From: CAZGXM01 sp964529795
GTDB lineage: Bacteria; Bacillota; JADQBR01
Length of the DNA: 64,000 nt
Direction of reading: 5' to 3'
Assembly (NCBI GenBank): GCA_964529795.1
Contig: CAZGXM010000002.1
Coordinates: 1 to 64,000 of the forward strand
Position 1 is the stretch's first letter, and every line of letters begins with the position of its first letter. Under the pieces are notes generated by a model that searched no databases, was not told the DNA's origin, and saw only the letters and a list, made by a program, of their open reading frames with translations. This document shows positions 42,567 through 53,017 of the stretch, in pieces. Position numbers and translations under genes: made by a program.

Positions 42567-44135
42567 TTGAAGCCGAAAATTCTCAGCCCCGCCCAGGCGG
42601 TGGAATTGATTAAGGATGGAAGTACAGTTGCCATTGACGGGTTTGTAGGTCACGGGCATCCGGAAGAGCTTACTATTGCACTGGAAGAAAGGTTTATTGA
42701 GACCGGCCACCCAAGGGACCTCACTCTGGTTTACGCTGCCGGCCAGGGTGACGGGCAGACCAAAGGAATGAATCACCTTGCTCATGAGGAGTTGGTTAAA
42801 CGGGTCATAGGTGGGCACTGGAACTTAGCTCCAAAATTAGGTGCTTTGGCCATAGCCAACAAGATTGAGGCATACAATTTTCCACAAGGTGTAGTGGCCC
42901 ATTTGTTCCGGGATATTGCTGCCGGTAAGCCCGGTACCATTACTCATATTGGGTTGAAAACCTTTGTTGACCCCCGCCTGGAAGGGGGAAAATTGAACAC
43001 TGTTACCAATGAGGATTTAGTTGAGCTGATTAATATCCACGGCAGAGAATACTTGCTTTATAAGACTTTCCCTATTGATGTAGCTTTTATCAGGGGTACC
43101 AGTGCCGATGAACATGGGAACATATCCATGGAAAAGGAAGCGCTCACCCTGGAAGGCCTTTCCATCGCCCAAGCAGTAAAAAACTGTGGGGGGATAGTCA
43201 TTGTACAGGTTGAGCGTTTGCGGAGGCATGGAACCGTAGATCCGAAATTAGTCAAAATTCCGGGCATGTTGGTAAATGCGGTCGTGATAGCAAGACCGGA
43301 AAATCACATGCAGTCATTTGGAGAACAGTATAACCCTTCTTTTAGCGGGGAAATTCGTGTTCCTTTGGAGTCTATTCCCCCGTTACCATTGAATGAGCGT
43401 AAAGTGATCAGCAGGCGTGCTGCAATGGAACTCACTCCCGGTGCAGTGGTGAACCTGGGTATTGGCATGCCGGAAGGTATTGCCGCCGTGGCGGCGGAAG
43501 AGGGTTTTTCCGACCATATGATTTTGACGATTGAGGCGGGACCTATTGGCGGTATCCCGGCGGGTGGATTAAATTTCGGCGCTGCATACAACCCCGACTG
43601 TATAATTGACCAGCCAAACCAGTTTGACTTTTATGACGGTGGCGGGTTGGATGTGGCCTTTTTGGGAATGGCCCAGGTGGACTCCTTTGGAAATGTCAAC
43701 GTAAGTCGCTATGGGCCGCGGATTGCCGGTGCCGGTGGCTTTATCAATATTACACAGACTGCCAAGAAGGTGGTTTATTGTGGAACCTTTACTGCTTCCG
43801 GATTGCAAGTGTCGGTATCAGGTGGAAAACTTGCCATTGATCAGGAAGGGACAAAGAGGAAATTTGTTTGTAATGTTGACCAAGTTACATTCAGCGGAGA
43901 TTATTCCAGGGAGAAGGGGCAGAAGGTACTTTATGTCACAGAACGCGCGGTGTTTGAGTTGAAACCCGGTGGGTTGACCCTGATAGAAGTTGCACCCGGT
44001 ATTGATATAAAACGACAGGTTCTTGATCAAATGGATTTTAAGCCGTTAATTTCCGACGAGATCAGGGTTATGGACAACAGGATCTTCCGGAAAGAGCCGC
44101 TCGGGTTAGCGATGAGAATGAAACTGGTTGGCTAG
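42567..44135 (+). CDS. Acyl-CoA:acetate CoA transferase, fused alpha-beta (propionate CoA-transferase/YdiF type)
   Basis: A 522-residue single chain combining both halves of a family I CoA transferase. The alpha half begins with LIKDGSTVAIDGFVGHGHPEEL; the beta half has VVNLGIGMPEGIAAVAAEEG and the catalytic Glu region LTIEAGPIGGIPAGG. It would activate a short-chain or hydroxy acid by CoA transfer from acetyl- or propionyl-CoA. The TTG start follows AAGGAGGG. It is first in a gene run with a TRAP transporter, acyl-CoA ligase, GlcF, GlcDE fusion and FabG, pointing to a role in oxidising an imported carboxylate. Confidence 0.88.
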   Translation: MKPKILSPAQAVELIKDGSTVAIDGFVGHGHPEELTIALEERFIETGHPRDLTLVYAAGQGDGQTKGMNHLAHEELVKRVIGGHWNLAPKLGALAIANKIEAYNFPQGVVAHLFRDIAAGKPGTITHIGLKTFVDPRLEGGKLNTVTNEDLVELINIHGREYLLYKTFPIDVAFIRGTSADEHGNISMEKEALTLEGLSIAQAVKNCGGIVIVQVERLRRHGTVDPKLVKIPGMLVNAVVIARPENHMQSFGEQYNPSFSGEIRVPLESIPPLPLNERKVISRRAAMELTPGAVVNLGIGMPEGIAAVAAEEGFSDHMILTIEAGPIGGIPAGGLNFGAAYNPDCIIDQPNQFDFYDGGGLDVAFLGMAQVDSFGNVNVSRYGPRIAGAGGFINITQTAKKVVYCGTFTASGLQVSVSGGKLAIDQEGTKRKFVCNVDQVTFSGDYSREKGQKVLYVTERAVFELKPGGLTLIEVAPGIDIKRQVLDQMDFKPLISDEIRVMDNRIFRKEPLGLAMRMKLVG

Positions 44136-44366
44136 TAAGTAAAAGCAATTAATTATACGATATTCATAAGTTTCAGAATAAAAACAAAATTGACACAAAA
44201 ATTTTTAAGGCGTGCGAATTGTTTAAGGTGGATGTCCGGCAGGGCCATTGGACCGTGGACCAGGAAAAAATTTTCTCAAGGAGGTGAGGACGGTCATCAT
44301 ATTAGTTTGGTAGGCTGAAAATTTTCAAGGATATTTTGAGATTTTAACCAAAGGAGGAGAAAAGCT

Positions 44367-45503
44367 TTGTTTGTTAATAAGAAGTTACGGGTAATTGTGC
44401 TTTTTCTAATTGTTGTGATGGTCGGTGTTCTTGTTGCCGGTTGTGGCAGTGGGGGGACGAAGCAAACTTCCACTGAAGGAAAGAATGATACAGGCAGTGC
44501 GGCCAAGCCTGAGAAGACCTATACGTTAAAGATTGCCACTACTTGGCCGGAGTCCATTTCCTTGCATAAGATGCCCCAGAAATTTGCCGAAATCGTTAAC
44601 AAAACCAGTAATGGTAGGCTGAAAGTGGAAGTATACCCCGCTGGGGCATTAATGGGTGCTGCCGAAGTACTGGATGCTGCCAGTTCCGGTACTATTGACG
44701 GATATCATGATTACGCCGGTTACTGGATTGGCAAGATGCCCGGCGCTCCTTTCTTTGCGTCAGTCCCGATGGTAATGGACTCGCCTGACCTGTACCTGTC
44801 ATGGATTTACGAAGGCGGCGGCCTGGAGTTGTGGCAGAAGATGTATGACCAGGCGGGCTACAACGTCAAAGTATTCCCGCTGGGCATCACTCACCCGGAG
44901 ATTTTGGCCCAGGCAAACAAGCCCATGAAGACATTTGACGACTGGCAGGGACTTAAGTACAGGACTGTCGGCTGGTGGGGCGACATCTTACGCGAATTCG
45001 GCGTTGCCGTGACCAGTCTCCCGGGCGCCGAGGTTTACCCGGCCCTGGAGAGGGGCGTTATTGACGCGGCAGAATTCAGTACACCGTACAACAACAAGGT
45101 GCTGGGTTTTGACGAGATTACCAAGTACCTCACCGGTCCCGGTATGCACCAGCCTGCAACGATGCTGTCCATGGGTATCAACAAGGATGTCTGGAACCAA
45201 CTGCCCGAAGACCTGCAGGTACTGATAGAAGAGTCAGCCCGCGCTGCGACCCTGTGGGGCTGGCTGTACGACTTGAATGAAAGCATGAAGGCCCTGAAAG
45301 ACATGGAAGCTGAAGGCATGGAAGAAGTTAAAGTTGACCCCGAGGTACAGAAAAAGCTATATGACATTACGGTCAAATACCTGGACAAGAAGGCACAAGA
45401 AGAAGGTGGTATCTTTGCTGAGATTTGGGACTCCATGAGGAACTACCGTAAACAGTTTATTGATTACGAAGACTTTATGATGCCGATTAGGGTTAAGGAA
45501 TAG
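44367..45503 (+). CDS. dctP: TRAP transporter substrate-binding lipoprotein, DctP family
   Basis: A 378-residue solute-binding protein with a signal sequence and lipobox LVAGC. The DctP fold shows in LKIATTWPESISLHKMPQKFA and in the YPALERGVIDAAEFSTPYN ligand region with the usual GWWGD turn before it. It delivers a carboxylate to the DctQ/DctM permease. The TTG start follows AAAGGAGGAG. The 230 bp before it hold only a weak TTGACA near 44194 and no clear gene. Confidence 0.88.
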   Translation: MFVNKKLRVIVLFLIVVMVGVLVAGCGSGGTKQTSTEGKNDTGSAAKPEKTYTLKIATTWPESISLHKMPQKFAEIVNKTSNGRLKVEVYPAGALMGAAEVLDAASSGTIDGYHDYAGYWIGKMPGAPFFASVPMVMDSPDLYLSWIYEGGGLELWQKMYDQAGYNVKVFPLGITHPEILAQANKPMKTFDDWQGLKYRTVGWWGDILREFGVAVTSLPGAEVYPALERGVIDAAEFSTPYNNKVLGFDEITKYLTGPGMHQPATMLSMGINKDVWNQLPEDLQVLIEESARAATLWGWLYDLNESMKALKDMEAEGMEEVKVDPEVQKKLYDITVKYLDKKAQEEGGIFAEIWDSMRNYRKQFIDYEDFMMPIRVKE

Positions 45504-45596
45504 CGACTGTTGTCAGGGTTAGGGGGCCGGTCGCAGCAGCGACCCGTGCCCTCTAAATACCCTGCCGGGCTGTTTTTGAAAGGAGCGTAGAAGTTT

Positions 45597-46115
45597 TTGA
45601 ATGTACTGAAGGCAGTCTTGAATGTTATTGACAAGTTTAACGAAATAGTGGCTAAAATCTTTGCCTGGGCCATGCTGCTCCTGACCCTGACTATGACTTA
45701 TGAGGTGGTCGTGCGGTATGGTTTTGACAGCCCTACGATATGGAGCTACGATGTCAGTTACATGTTAGGCAGCATGGTGCTGATGTTTGGCATGGCATAT
45801 ACGCTGAAAATCAAGGGACATGTAAGTATTGACATTATCTTTAACCGTTTTTCCCCAAGGGTACAGGCATTGCTGTACGTAATATTTGCTTTAACCCTGT
45901 TTTACCCGCTTTGGGGAATGATGGTCAAAGTGATGATTCCCCATACCCTATTTTCGTGGGCCAGGCATGAACGCAGCTGGGTTGGAACATGGCAGCCTAT
46001 CGTTTATCCCTTTAAAACTTGGGTTACGGTTGGTACGGTGATGCTGTTTCTCCAGGGCACTGCCGAATTTATTCGAGACTTAGTGGTACTGATCACCGGA
46101 GGTGAGCGGCCATGA
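45597..46115 (+). CDS. dctQ: TRAP transporter small permease, DctQ family
   Basis: A 172-residue membrane protein with four helices, the usual size for DctQ. It has TYEVVVRYGFDSPTIWSYD between helices 1 and 2, as in the family. It starts at TTG after AAAGGAGCG and overlaps dctM by 4 bp (ATGA). Confidence 0.88.
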   Translation: MNVLKAVLNVIDKFNEIVAKIFAWAMLLLTLTMTYEVVVRYGFDSPTIWSYDVSYMLGSMVLMFGMAYTLKIKGHVSIDIIFNRFSPRVQALLYVIFALTLFYPLWGMMVKVMIPHTLFSWARHERSWVGTWQPIVYPFKTWVTVGTVMLFLQGTAEFIRDLVVLITGGERP

Positions 46116-47437
46116 GTCCGGCTTTAATTGCATTTTTAATGCTCGGTTCACTAATCAGTATAATTATCCTTGGTTACCCTGTTGCATTTGTACTGGGCGG
46201 TCTGGCGGCTGTTTTCGGCTTTATCTTTATCGGCCCCCAGGTTGCCAACCTGTTTATGCTGCGGTTGTTCGGGGTGATGGGCGATTATATTCTCCTTGCT
46301 ATTCCGTTATTTGTTTTTATGGGCGTGGTCATAGAAAGGTCTGGCTTAGCCTCAAGGCTTTATGATGCTGCTTACGTCATTTTAGGCAAGCTACGCGGCG
46401 GCCTGGCAATCGCCACGCTGATAACCTGCACCATTTTTGCCGCTGCTACCGGCGTAATTGGTGCATCGGTAGTGACAATGGGTCTGCTGGCGCTGCCGTC
46501 GATGATAAAGTACAAGTATGATAAACCGCTGGCTACCGGTTCTATCTGTGCCGGTGGGACACTGGGGATACTCATTCCTCCCAGTGTACTGATATTGATT
46601 TACGGGCCGTTAGCCGGATTATCCGTTGGCAAGTTGTTTATGGCCGCTTTCATGCCGGGACTGCTGCTGTCGGCACTGTACATCGGGTATGTGCTGATCA
46701 GGTCCTTTGTCAACAAGGAGGTTGCTCCGGCTATGCCCCCGGACCACCCGGATTTCAATGTCCCTTTGCGCAGAAAGGTATACCTCTTTGCCACATCCAT
46801 CCTGCCGGTTTCTGCATTGATCCTGGCTGTCCTGGGGTCTATTTTCTTTGGTATAGCTGCACCGACCGAGGCGGCCGGCGTGGGTGCTTTTGCGTCTTTG
46901 CTGTTGGCCGCGGCTTACCGGCAGCTTACCTGGAAGAACCTCAAGGAGGCTATTTACAGCAGTATGACAGTCAGTTCCATGATCTACCTGGTGCTGATTG
47001 GAGCCGGCTTCTTCACCGCTATCTTTCTGAACCTTGGTGGAGGCAAGGTAGTAAATGAACTGGTGCTGGGACTGCCTCTGCCCAACTGGGGTATTTTGGT
47101 AATAATGTTTGTGATAGTGTTTATCCTTGGGGCGTTTATTGACTGGATCGGCGTGCTGATGATCGCTGTGCCGCTGTTTACGCCAATTGCGGCACAAATG
47201 GGCTATGATCCCATCTGGTTTGCCATGATGTTTATTGTGGTCATGCAGACCTCTTTTTTAACACCGCCTTTCGCTTATGCAATTTTCTACCTGAAAGGAA
47301 TTGCGCCGCCGGAAGTTACTACCGGCGACATTTACCGGGGAGTTGTGCCCTTCATTATCCTGCAGGTAGTGGGAGTTGCCCTTCTGGCAATGTTCCCGCA
47401 AATTATTCTTTGGCTGCCCAGCTTGATGAAGAGATAA
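46112..47437 (+). CDS. dctM: TRAP transporter large permease, DctM family
   Basis: A 441-residue membrane protein with about twelve helices. Family motifs include LGYPVAFVLGG, SVVTMGLLALPSM, GTLGILIPPSVLI and PTEAAGVGAF. It transports the DctP-bound acid, probably coupled to Na+. It is translationally coupled to dctQ. Confidence 0.92.
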   Translation: MSPALIAFLMLGSLISIIILGYPVAFVLGGLAAVFGFIFIGPQVANLFMLRLFGVMGDYILLAIPLFVFMGVVIERSGLASRLYDAAYVILGKLRGGLAIATLITCTIFAAATGVIGASVVTMGLLALPSMIKYKYDKPLATGSICAGGTLGILIPPSVLILIYGPLAGLSVGKLFMAAFMPGLLLSALYIGYVLIRSFVNKEVAPAMPPDHPDFNVPLRRKVYLFATSILPVSALILAVLGSIFFGIAAPTEAAGVGAFASLLLAAAYRQLTWKNLKEAIYSSMTVSSMIYLVLIGAGFFTAIFLNLGGGKVVNELVLGLPLPNWGILVIMFVIVFILGAFIDWIGVLMIAVPLFTPIAAQMGYDPIWFAMMFIVVMQTSFLTPPFAYAIFYLKGIAPPEVTTGDIYRGVVPFIILQVVGVALLAMFPQIILWLPSLMKR

Positions 47438-47477
47438 TTCGCCCTGAATTGTTAGTTTAAAGGGGGGAGTAATAACA

Positions 47478-49040
47478 ATGGATGCTGCATATTTTCTGCG
47501 CCGCACAAAGGCATTGACGAAAAATGTTGACCCAAAACAGGTTGCCCTACAGTTGGAAAGTGACCAGCAATGGACATATGAGGAGTTTAACAATGTTTCC
47601 AATAGCTATGCCCATGCCTTTACAACTCTGGGTGTAAGGAAAGGGGACCGTATCGGGATTTTAATGTACAACTGCCTGGAATACTGGGCGGTGTATTTTG
47701 CTGCGGCCAAGGTAGGAGCCATTGCCGTAAGACTTAACTTCCGTCTTGTTTCGGAGGAGCTGGAATATGCTCTAAACGATTCCGGTTCCAGGATTCTTTG
47801 CTTTCATTCCTCATTTTTAGAGCGTTTGGAATCAATCCGTGACAGTGTTCCCGTTATTCGCTGGATTTGTTTGCAGGATGATGATTCTGACCTCCCTTCA
47901 TGGATTGAGCCTTGGGCATTGCTGGAAGAAGGTTCCCGGTCTTTTTTTCCTGAAACCAAAGTTTGTGGCAGTGACCCCATGATGCTCATGTACACTTCCG
48001 GGACAACGGGACGCCCCAAAGGGGCCCTTTGGACCCATGACAATACCCTGTGGTTTGCTGCCATGCAGGCCATTAAGTGGCAACTGACTGACAAGTGTGT
48101 TTCTATGACTACCGGGCCGTTGTATCATGTGGGTGCCTTGGAGGATTTATTGTTACCGACTTTATTGGTGGGAGGCAGGTGCATAGTTACCAAAAGCGGT
48201 GGTTTTGATATCCGGCGTGTGCTGCAAGTGATGGAGAAAGAAAAAGTAACGCATGTGCTGCTTTTCCCGTACATGCTCTATGATATGTTGAACCAACCGG
48301 ACCTGGCGCAGTTTGATTTAAATTCCTTACAAGCAATAATATCCGGTGGTGATCCGGTGTTGCCGTGGGCAATAGAAAAGTTAAATGAAGTATTGCCTGA
48401 TGTAGGGCTGATTCAGATCTACGGACTCACCGAGGGAACCCCTATTGGCACCTGCCTCGACCCTGAGGATGCTAAGGAGAAAGGACATACCGTAGGCAAA
48501 CCCCTTCCCTTTGCTGAGGTGAAGGTGGCCGGCGAAGATGGTGTCCCGGTGGGCATTAACGAAGTTGCGGAAATTTGGATAAAAAGTCCGTCGGTGGCAA
48601 GGGAGTATTGGAATAAACCGGAAGCCACGGCTGAGACTTTTGTGGATGGCTGGTGTCGTACCGGTGATTTGGGACGAATTGATGAGGACGGGTACCTGGC
48701 TATTGCCGGTCGTAAAAAAGATATGATTCGCAGCGGTGGTGAAAACATCTACCCTTCAGAGCTGGAAGATGTGATTAACCGCCATCCCAAGGTAAAGAAT
48801 GTGGCTGTAATAGGTTTGCCACATCCCAAGTTTTTGGAAACCGTGGCGGCAGTTATTGTTCTCGAGGATGGGGTTGAGACCACTGAAGAAGAAATTATTT
48901 CTTACTGCCAGGAACATATGGCCGGTTATAAAAAACCAAGGCATGTAATTTTTGTGGATGAATTGCCCAGGACCCCGTCAGGAAAAGTAAAGAAGTTTGA
49001 GTTGAGAAATACCTATAAGCACCTGGGGGAAATGCCATAA
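47478..49040 (+). CDS. AMP-forming acyl-CoA synthetase
   Basis: A 520-residue ANL-superfamily ligase with the P-loop MLMYTSGTTGRPKGALWTH, the A5 motif QIYGLTEG, the hinge TGDLGRIDEDGYLAIAGRKKD and the catalytic lysine in RTPSGKVKKFEL. It activates a carboxylic acid to its CoA thioester using ATP. Its place after the TRAP genes suggests that the imported acid or an oxidation product is the substrate; it duplicates in function the CoA transferase at the operon head. Confidence 0.87.
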   Translation: MDAAYFLRRTKALTKNVDPKQVALQLESDQQWTYEEFNNVSNSYAHAFTTLGVRKGDRIGILMYNCLEYWAVYFAAAKVGAIAVRLNFRLVSEELEYALNDSGSRILCFHSSFLERLESIRDSVPVIRWICLQDDDSDLPSWIEPWALLEEGSRSFFPETKVCGSDPMMLMYTSGTTGRPKGALWTHDNTLWFAAMQAIKWQLTDKCVSMTTGPLYHVGALEDLLLPTLLVGGRCIVTKSGGFDIRRVLQVMEKEKVTHVLLFPYMLYDMLNQPDLAQFDLNSLQAIISGGDPVLPWAIEKLNEVLPDVGLIQIYGLTEGTPIGTCLDPEDAKEKGHTVGKPLPFAEVKVAGEDGVPVGINEVAEIWIKSPSVAREYWNKPEATAETFVDGWCRTGDLGRIDEDGYLAIAGRKKDMIRSGGENIYPSELEDVINRHPKVKNVAVIGLPHPKFLETVAAVIVLEDGVETTEEEIISYCQEHMAGYKKPRHVIFVDELPRTPSGKVKKFELRNTYKHLGEMP

Positions 49041-49132
49041 GATGTACAATGATTGCTGCCTTAAGGTCGTTGAAGTAATCAACGGCCTTTTTGATAGATG
49101 CGTAAGAAAGGGATTGAAAGGGAGAGGTTACA

Positions 49133-50413
49133 GTGGAGGAGTTGCTTGATGAACTGAAGGACAGCCTGAGAGAACTACTAAAACGCTGTAATCGCTGCGG
49201 TTTTTGTCTGGAAGGATGTCCAACTTACCCTGTTAGCTACCAGGAGTGGCACTGTACCAGGGGAAGAATCGATTTAATTGATTGTGAGGTAGACAATTTC
49301 AAGGTTCCAGGTATGGAACGGAGTATGAAAACCTGCCTTTTATGCGGCAAATGCGAGCTGGTTTGTCCCTCCCGGGTGGAAATCCAGAAAATAATCAAAC
49401 TTTACCGTCATTATTCCGCGTTAGACGGCAGAACTGTTTTGCCCGGGATTGCCAAACTTTTTATCTCCAGGGTTTTACCTAATCCTCTTATGTTGAATTT
49501 TTGCCGCAATATCCTGGCAACTGTACAGGGTGGCGAGTATGTCAACGGCTTATTAATACATGCTGGCGGAAAGCTTTACAACAGGCTAGTTTCAGTGATA
49601 CCGCCTGTTTCCAGAAAATCCGCCAGACAGCGGCTAAAGGAATTAGTTTACCGCCCCGGAGGGGAAAGCAAAGGCGCAGTTGTCTATTTTTTGGGTTGTA
49701 TGGCGGACCATTTGTATCCGCAATTGGCGGTGGCCACGTTAACTGTTCTTCTTATGGAAGGATATACAGTCCATGTTCCCCCTGTCAACTGTTGCGGTCT
49801 TCCCGCTTCAGTCTATGGTTTGCATGGTGCGGCTGAGAGGATGGCGGTTAATAATGTCAAAACCATTCCCGTTGAAGGAATCCAGGCGGTAATATCCGAC
49901 TGCCCCAGCTGTGTATCGATGCTGCAGCAATACGCCTCATTTGTTAAAGATAGAACGTTAAATAATAAAGCGGCGGAGGTAGGAAGCAAGGCAACGGACC
50001 TGGGAACATGGCTTTACCAAGTAAGTGATTCCTGCGAAACACCGGATGCCTGGAAAGAGATAGCTTATCACCACCCCTGTCACCTGCAGCATAGACAAAA
50101 CACTGCCGGTGCAATACGGGTATTAAAACAAAAAGGCTTTGCCGTTAGAGAAACAGACGATATGAACCAGTGCTGCGGTGGTGCCGGCAGTTACACTTTT
50201 TTAGAGCCGCAGTTTTCTGATGAAATTCTCAGTAGAAAAATAAGGGTTTTAAAGAATACGGGTGTTAAACAGATAGTGACTTCCTGCCCCGCTTGCATGA
50301 TGCAGCTGGAATTTGGTGCGGGAAAAGAAAACCTGTTGTGGGAGGTAAAGCACTTATCCCAAGCACTTGCTGGGCGTAATGTTGGTTTTGAAAGGTTGAT
50401 TGCAGATGAATGA
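49133..50413 (+). CDS. glcF: Fe-S subunit of a glycolate/lactate oxidase-type complex (GlcF-like)
   Basis: A 426-residue protein with two [4Fe-4S] motifs (CNRCGFCLEGCPTYP and CLLCGKCELVCPS) and two CCG domains (VNCCGLPASVYG and QCCGGAGSY). This is the layout of GlcF and LldF/HdrD-like electron-transfer subunits. It would pass electrons from the flavoprotein encoded next to membrane carriers. The GTG start follows GGGAGAGG; the 3' end overlaps the flavoprotein gene. Confidence 0.87.
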   Translation: MEELLDELKDSLRELLKRCNRCGFCLEGCPTYPVSYQEWHCTRGRIDLIDCEVDNFKVPGMERSMKTCLLCGKCELVCPSRVEIQKIIKLYRHYSALDGRTVLPGIAKLFISRVLPNPLMLNFCRNILATVQGGEYVNGLLIHAGGKLYNRLVSVIPPVSRKSARQRLKELVYRPGGESKGAVVYFLGCMADHLYPQLAVATLTVLLMEGYTVHVPPVNCCGLPASVYGLHGAAERMAVNNVKTIPVEGIQAVISDCPSCVSMLQQYASFVKDRTLNNKAAEVGSKATDLGTWLYQVSDSCETPDAWKEIAYHHPCHLQHRQNTAGAIRVLKQKGFAVRETDDMNQCCGGAGSYTFLEPQFSDEILSRKIRVLKNTGVKQIVTSCPACMMQLEFGAGKENLLWEVKHLSQALAGRNVGFERLIADE

Positions 50414-52970
50414 GTTAAGGACCGGTCTGGAAAAACTGTTGGGCCCGGGAAAGGTGTATGCGGAACCTTTTCAGGTAAATTCCTATTGCTACGATGCGGC
50501 GGACATAACCAGGAAACAGGTGCCTGTCGCAGTAGTATTACCGGAAACCACGGAGGAAGTGAGTGCAGTCGTCAAATACTGCTGTTCCCGTGGCATTGAG
50601 ATTATTCCCCGGGGTGCCGGGACAAATGTGGCCGGGGCGACCTTACCGGCCAGGCACAGCGTGGTTATCAGCTTAAACAGGATGAACAAGGTTTTGGAGT
50701 ATAGCCCCTCTGCCAGAACAATTCGCGTGCAGGCCGGTATGGTTAATATGGATGTGACAAAAGTGGCTGCCCCTGATGGCCTGTTTTTTGCCCCTGATCC
50801 CAGCAGTCACAGGGTCTCTACCGTCGGCGGCAATGCAGCGGAAAATTGTGGCGGGGCCCATTGTTTTAAGTATGGCGTCATGACAGACCATGTCACAAGT
50901 ATCAAAACAGTTGAGGCCAACGGGAAAATCGGGGAGTATCACCGGCCCTGGCCGGGTTTGAACAGTGGTTTTGATGTAATTGGCCTCTGGGTTGGTTCTG
51001 AAGGGACATTGGGAATTATTACTGAACTGACTCTGCATTTGTTGCCGCTTCCCCGGGAAAAGGCAACTGTTTTGGCTACTTTTACTTCGCTGGCGAATGC
51101 GTTTCAGACTGTTGAGGACATTGTCTCTAACCGCATGATTCCTGCTGCCATTGAGGTTATGGACAAAGCCAGTGTGGAGGCGGTGGAAAAATTTATTCAT
51201 GCCGGTTATCCCTTGGATGCTGAGGCTGTACTGCTGTTGGAAGTTGATGGCAATGCCTCGCCCCGGGAGCAAATAGAACTGATAAAGCAACTGGCTTATC
51301 AAAATGGCGCGCAAAAGGTTTTACATGCGCGGGACCAGGAACAGGCTGAAAAACTAATGCTGGGCAGGAAGGCTCTTTATGGTGCCTGCGGGCAGTTGTC
51401 AAGCAGGGTCTATGTTCAGGATGTGACGGTGCCGAGAAACCAACTGGTGGAAATGATGCAGAAAGTTGAAAGGATTGCGAGGAAGTACCGGCTAAAATTT
51501 GTTACCGTTTCCCATGCGGGTGACGGAAATTTGCATCCAATAGTTGCATTTGACCCGGGGGATAAAGAGGAAGTGGAAAGACTGAAAAACGCAGACAAAG
51601 AGATTATATCTGCTACACTAAAAATGAAGGGCTCCATTTCCGGTGAACATGGAATTGGTTTGCTTAAGAAGGAAAGTATGAAAGCCATGTGGGGCGAAAA
51701 TGAACTGCTTCTGATGAAAAAATTAAGAAAAATCTTTGACCCGGCAGAGATTTTTAACCGTGGCAAGGTTTACCCGGAAGTGTTTTTAAAGTCTGAAGCA
51801 GAGCAGGACGAAAGTGCCGTTGCCCGTGAATGGCTCAATCAGAGTACGGAATTGGTGGTTGCACCTGGTGATGAAACAGAATGGCTGGAAACAGTGAAGG
51901 CAGCCCGGGACGCCAAGTTAAAGGTGAAAGTCAGGGGCACGGGATTGAGACAGGAGCTTTCCCCTTACAGCAGGCCAGGGGTAATTATTGACACAGGTGG
52001 ATGGAACGAAGTTAAAGAATTTAACCGGGAAAATCTTTCCATAACTGTTCAAAGTGGTATTACTTTGCAAGAACTTCAGGAAATTGTTGGCAAGGAAAAC
52101 TTGTGGCTGCCCATAGAGGACGAAGAAGGCCCTGTTCATTCATTGGGTGGGAGTGTGGCACTGAACTGGCCAGGTCCCCGGGGATTAAGATACAAAAGTT
52201 TCAGGCATTATGTACTGGGAATGAAAGTGCTGCTTGCAGCGGGGCAGATCCTCAACCTGGGCGGGTCAGTGGTTAAAAACGTTGCAGGATTGGACTGTAC
52301 AAAGCTTTTTATTGGCTCCAGGGGTCTTTTAGGGGCGATACTGGAGTTAACCCTACGTCTGTTACCCTACCCGCCCAAAAGAAAAACGGTTATTATCAAG
52401 ACTGTTGATATTGCAACTGCCTGGCAGTTGGCCCATTCCATATATGGAAAATTTCAGCCTGGCACCTTGGAGTTATTGGACAGAAAGCTGCTGGATGAGA
52501 GCAAAGTTAACTTAGCTGTAGAACTTGAGGGACCGGAAGCAGAAGTTGACTGGATGGAAAAAGAAATACGGAATTTGGCTGGGAACCAGTTTCCGGCTGA
52601 CACAGACCATCTTTCAAAAGAACAGGCGGCCCAATTGTGGAGGGACAGGGCGGACTTGTCAATGAAACAACGTCTCAATGTTCCATCCTGGCAAGTAGTG
52701 TTGCCAACTTGTGATAGCCTGCAGGTATTTTGGGATTTTGCAAAAGAAGCGGGGTATAGTTTGCATGGTGGTATTTGTGCCGGTAATTATCGCCTGCATG
52801 GTGGGAAAAACCTGGACGGTGGTATTTTGAGACAGTTAGCGGATAAATATAAAGTGAAAATGATGGCATTAAACGATACCGGCAAAGACTATGCCACGAT
52901 TTGCTGGGGAGATAACGATGCCGATAAACTCCTGGTAAAGATGTTAAATCTTAAGAATGTTTTTGTCTAA
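50406..52970 (+). CDS. GlcD-GlcE fusion FAD oxidoreductase
   Basis: A protein of about 854 residues with two successive FAD-binding type 4 domains. The first (about 1-465) is a complete GlcD with PRGAGTNVAGATLPA, GTLGIITELTLHLL and VSHAGDGNLHP plus SGEHGIGLLKKE. The second (about 480-854) resembles GlcE, with VKVRGTGLRQ, GVNLAGSVALNWPGPRG-like residues and SRGLLGAILELTLRLLP. In most bacteria these are two polypeptides. With GlcF it would oxidise a 2-hydroxy acid to a 2-oxo acid. I prefer ATG 50406; the frame overlaps glcF by 8 bp. Confidence 0.88.
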   Translation: MNELRTGLEKLLGPGKVYAEPFQVNSYCYDAADITRKQVPVAVVLPETTEEVSAVVKYCCSRGIEIIPRGAGTNVAGATLPARHSVVISLNRMNKVLEYSPSARTIRVQAGMVNMDVTKVAAPDGLFFAPDPSSHRVSTVGGNAAENCGGAHCFKYGVMTDHVTSIKTVEANGKIGEYHRPWPGLNSGFDVIGLWVGSEGTLGIITELTLHLLPLPREKATVLATFTSLANAFQTVEDIVSNRMIPAAIEVMDKASVEAVEKFIHAGYPLDAEAVLLLEVDGNASPREQIELIKQLAYQNGAQKVLHARDQEQAEKLMLGRKALYGACGQLSSRVYVQDVTVPRNQLVEMMQKVERIARKYRLKFVTVSHAGDGNLHPIVAFDPGDKEEVERLKNADKEIISATLKMKGSISGEHGIGLLKKESMKAMWGENELLLMKKLRKIFDPAEIFNRGKVYPEVFLKSEAEQDESAVAREWLNQSTELVVAPGDETEWLETVKAARDAKLKVKVRGTGLRQELSPYSRPGVIIDTGGWNEVKEFNRENLSITVQSGITLQELQEIVGKENLWLPIEDEEGPVHSLGGSVALNWPGPRGLRYKSFRHYVLGMKVLLAAGQILNLGGSVVKNVAGLDCTKLFIGSRGLLGAILELTLRLLPYPPKRKTVIIKTVDIATAWQLAHSIYGKFQPGTLELLDRKLLDESKVNLAVELEGPEAEVDWMEKEIRNLAGNQFPADTDHLSKEQAAQLWRDRADLSMKQRLNVPSWQVVLPTCDSLQVFWDFAKEAGYSLHGGICAGNYRLHGGKNLDGGILRQLADKYKVKMMALNDTGKDYATICWGDNDADKLLVKMLNLKNVFV

Positions 52971-53017
52971 AATTTTCTTATCGGCAAGGAAAAAGTAAAT
53001 TTGAAAGGAAGATTAGC

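Noticed and set aside
50673..51314. 213-codon minus-strand ORF inside the GlcD-GlcE gene
   Set aside because: Antisense shadow in a strongly supported gene, no family features.
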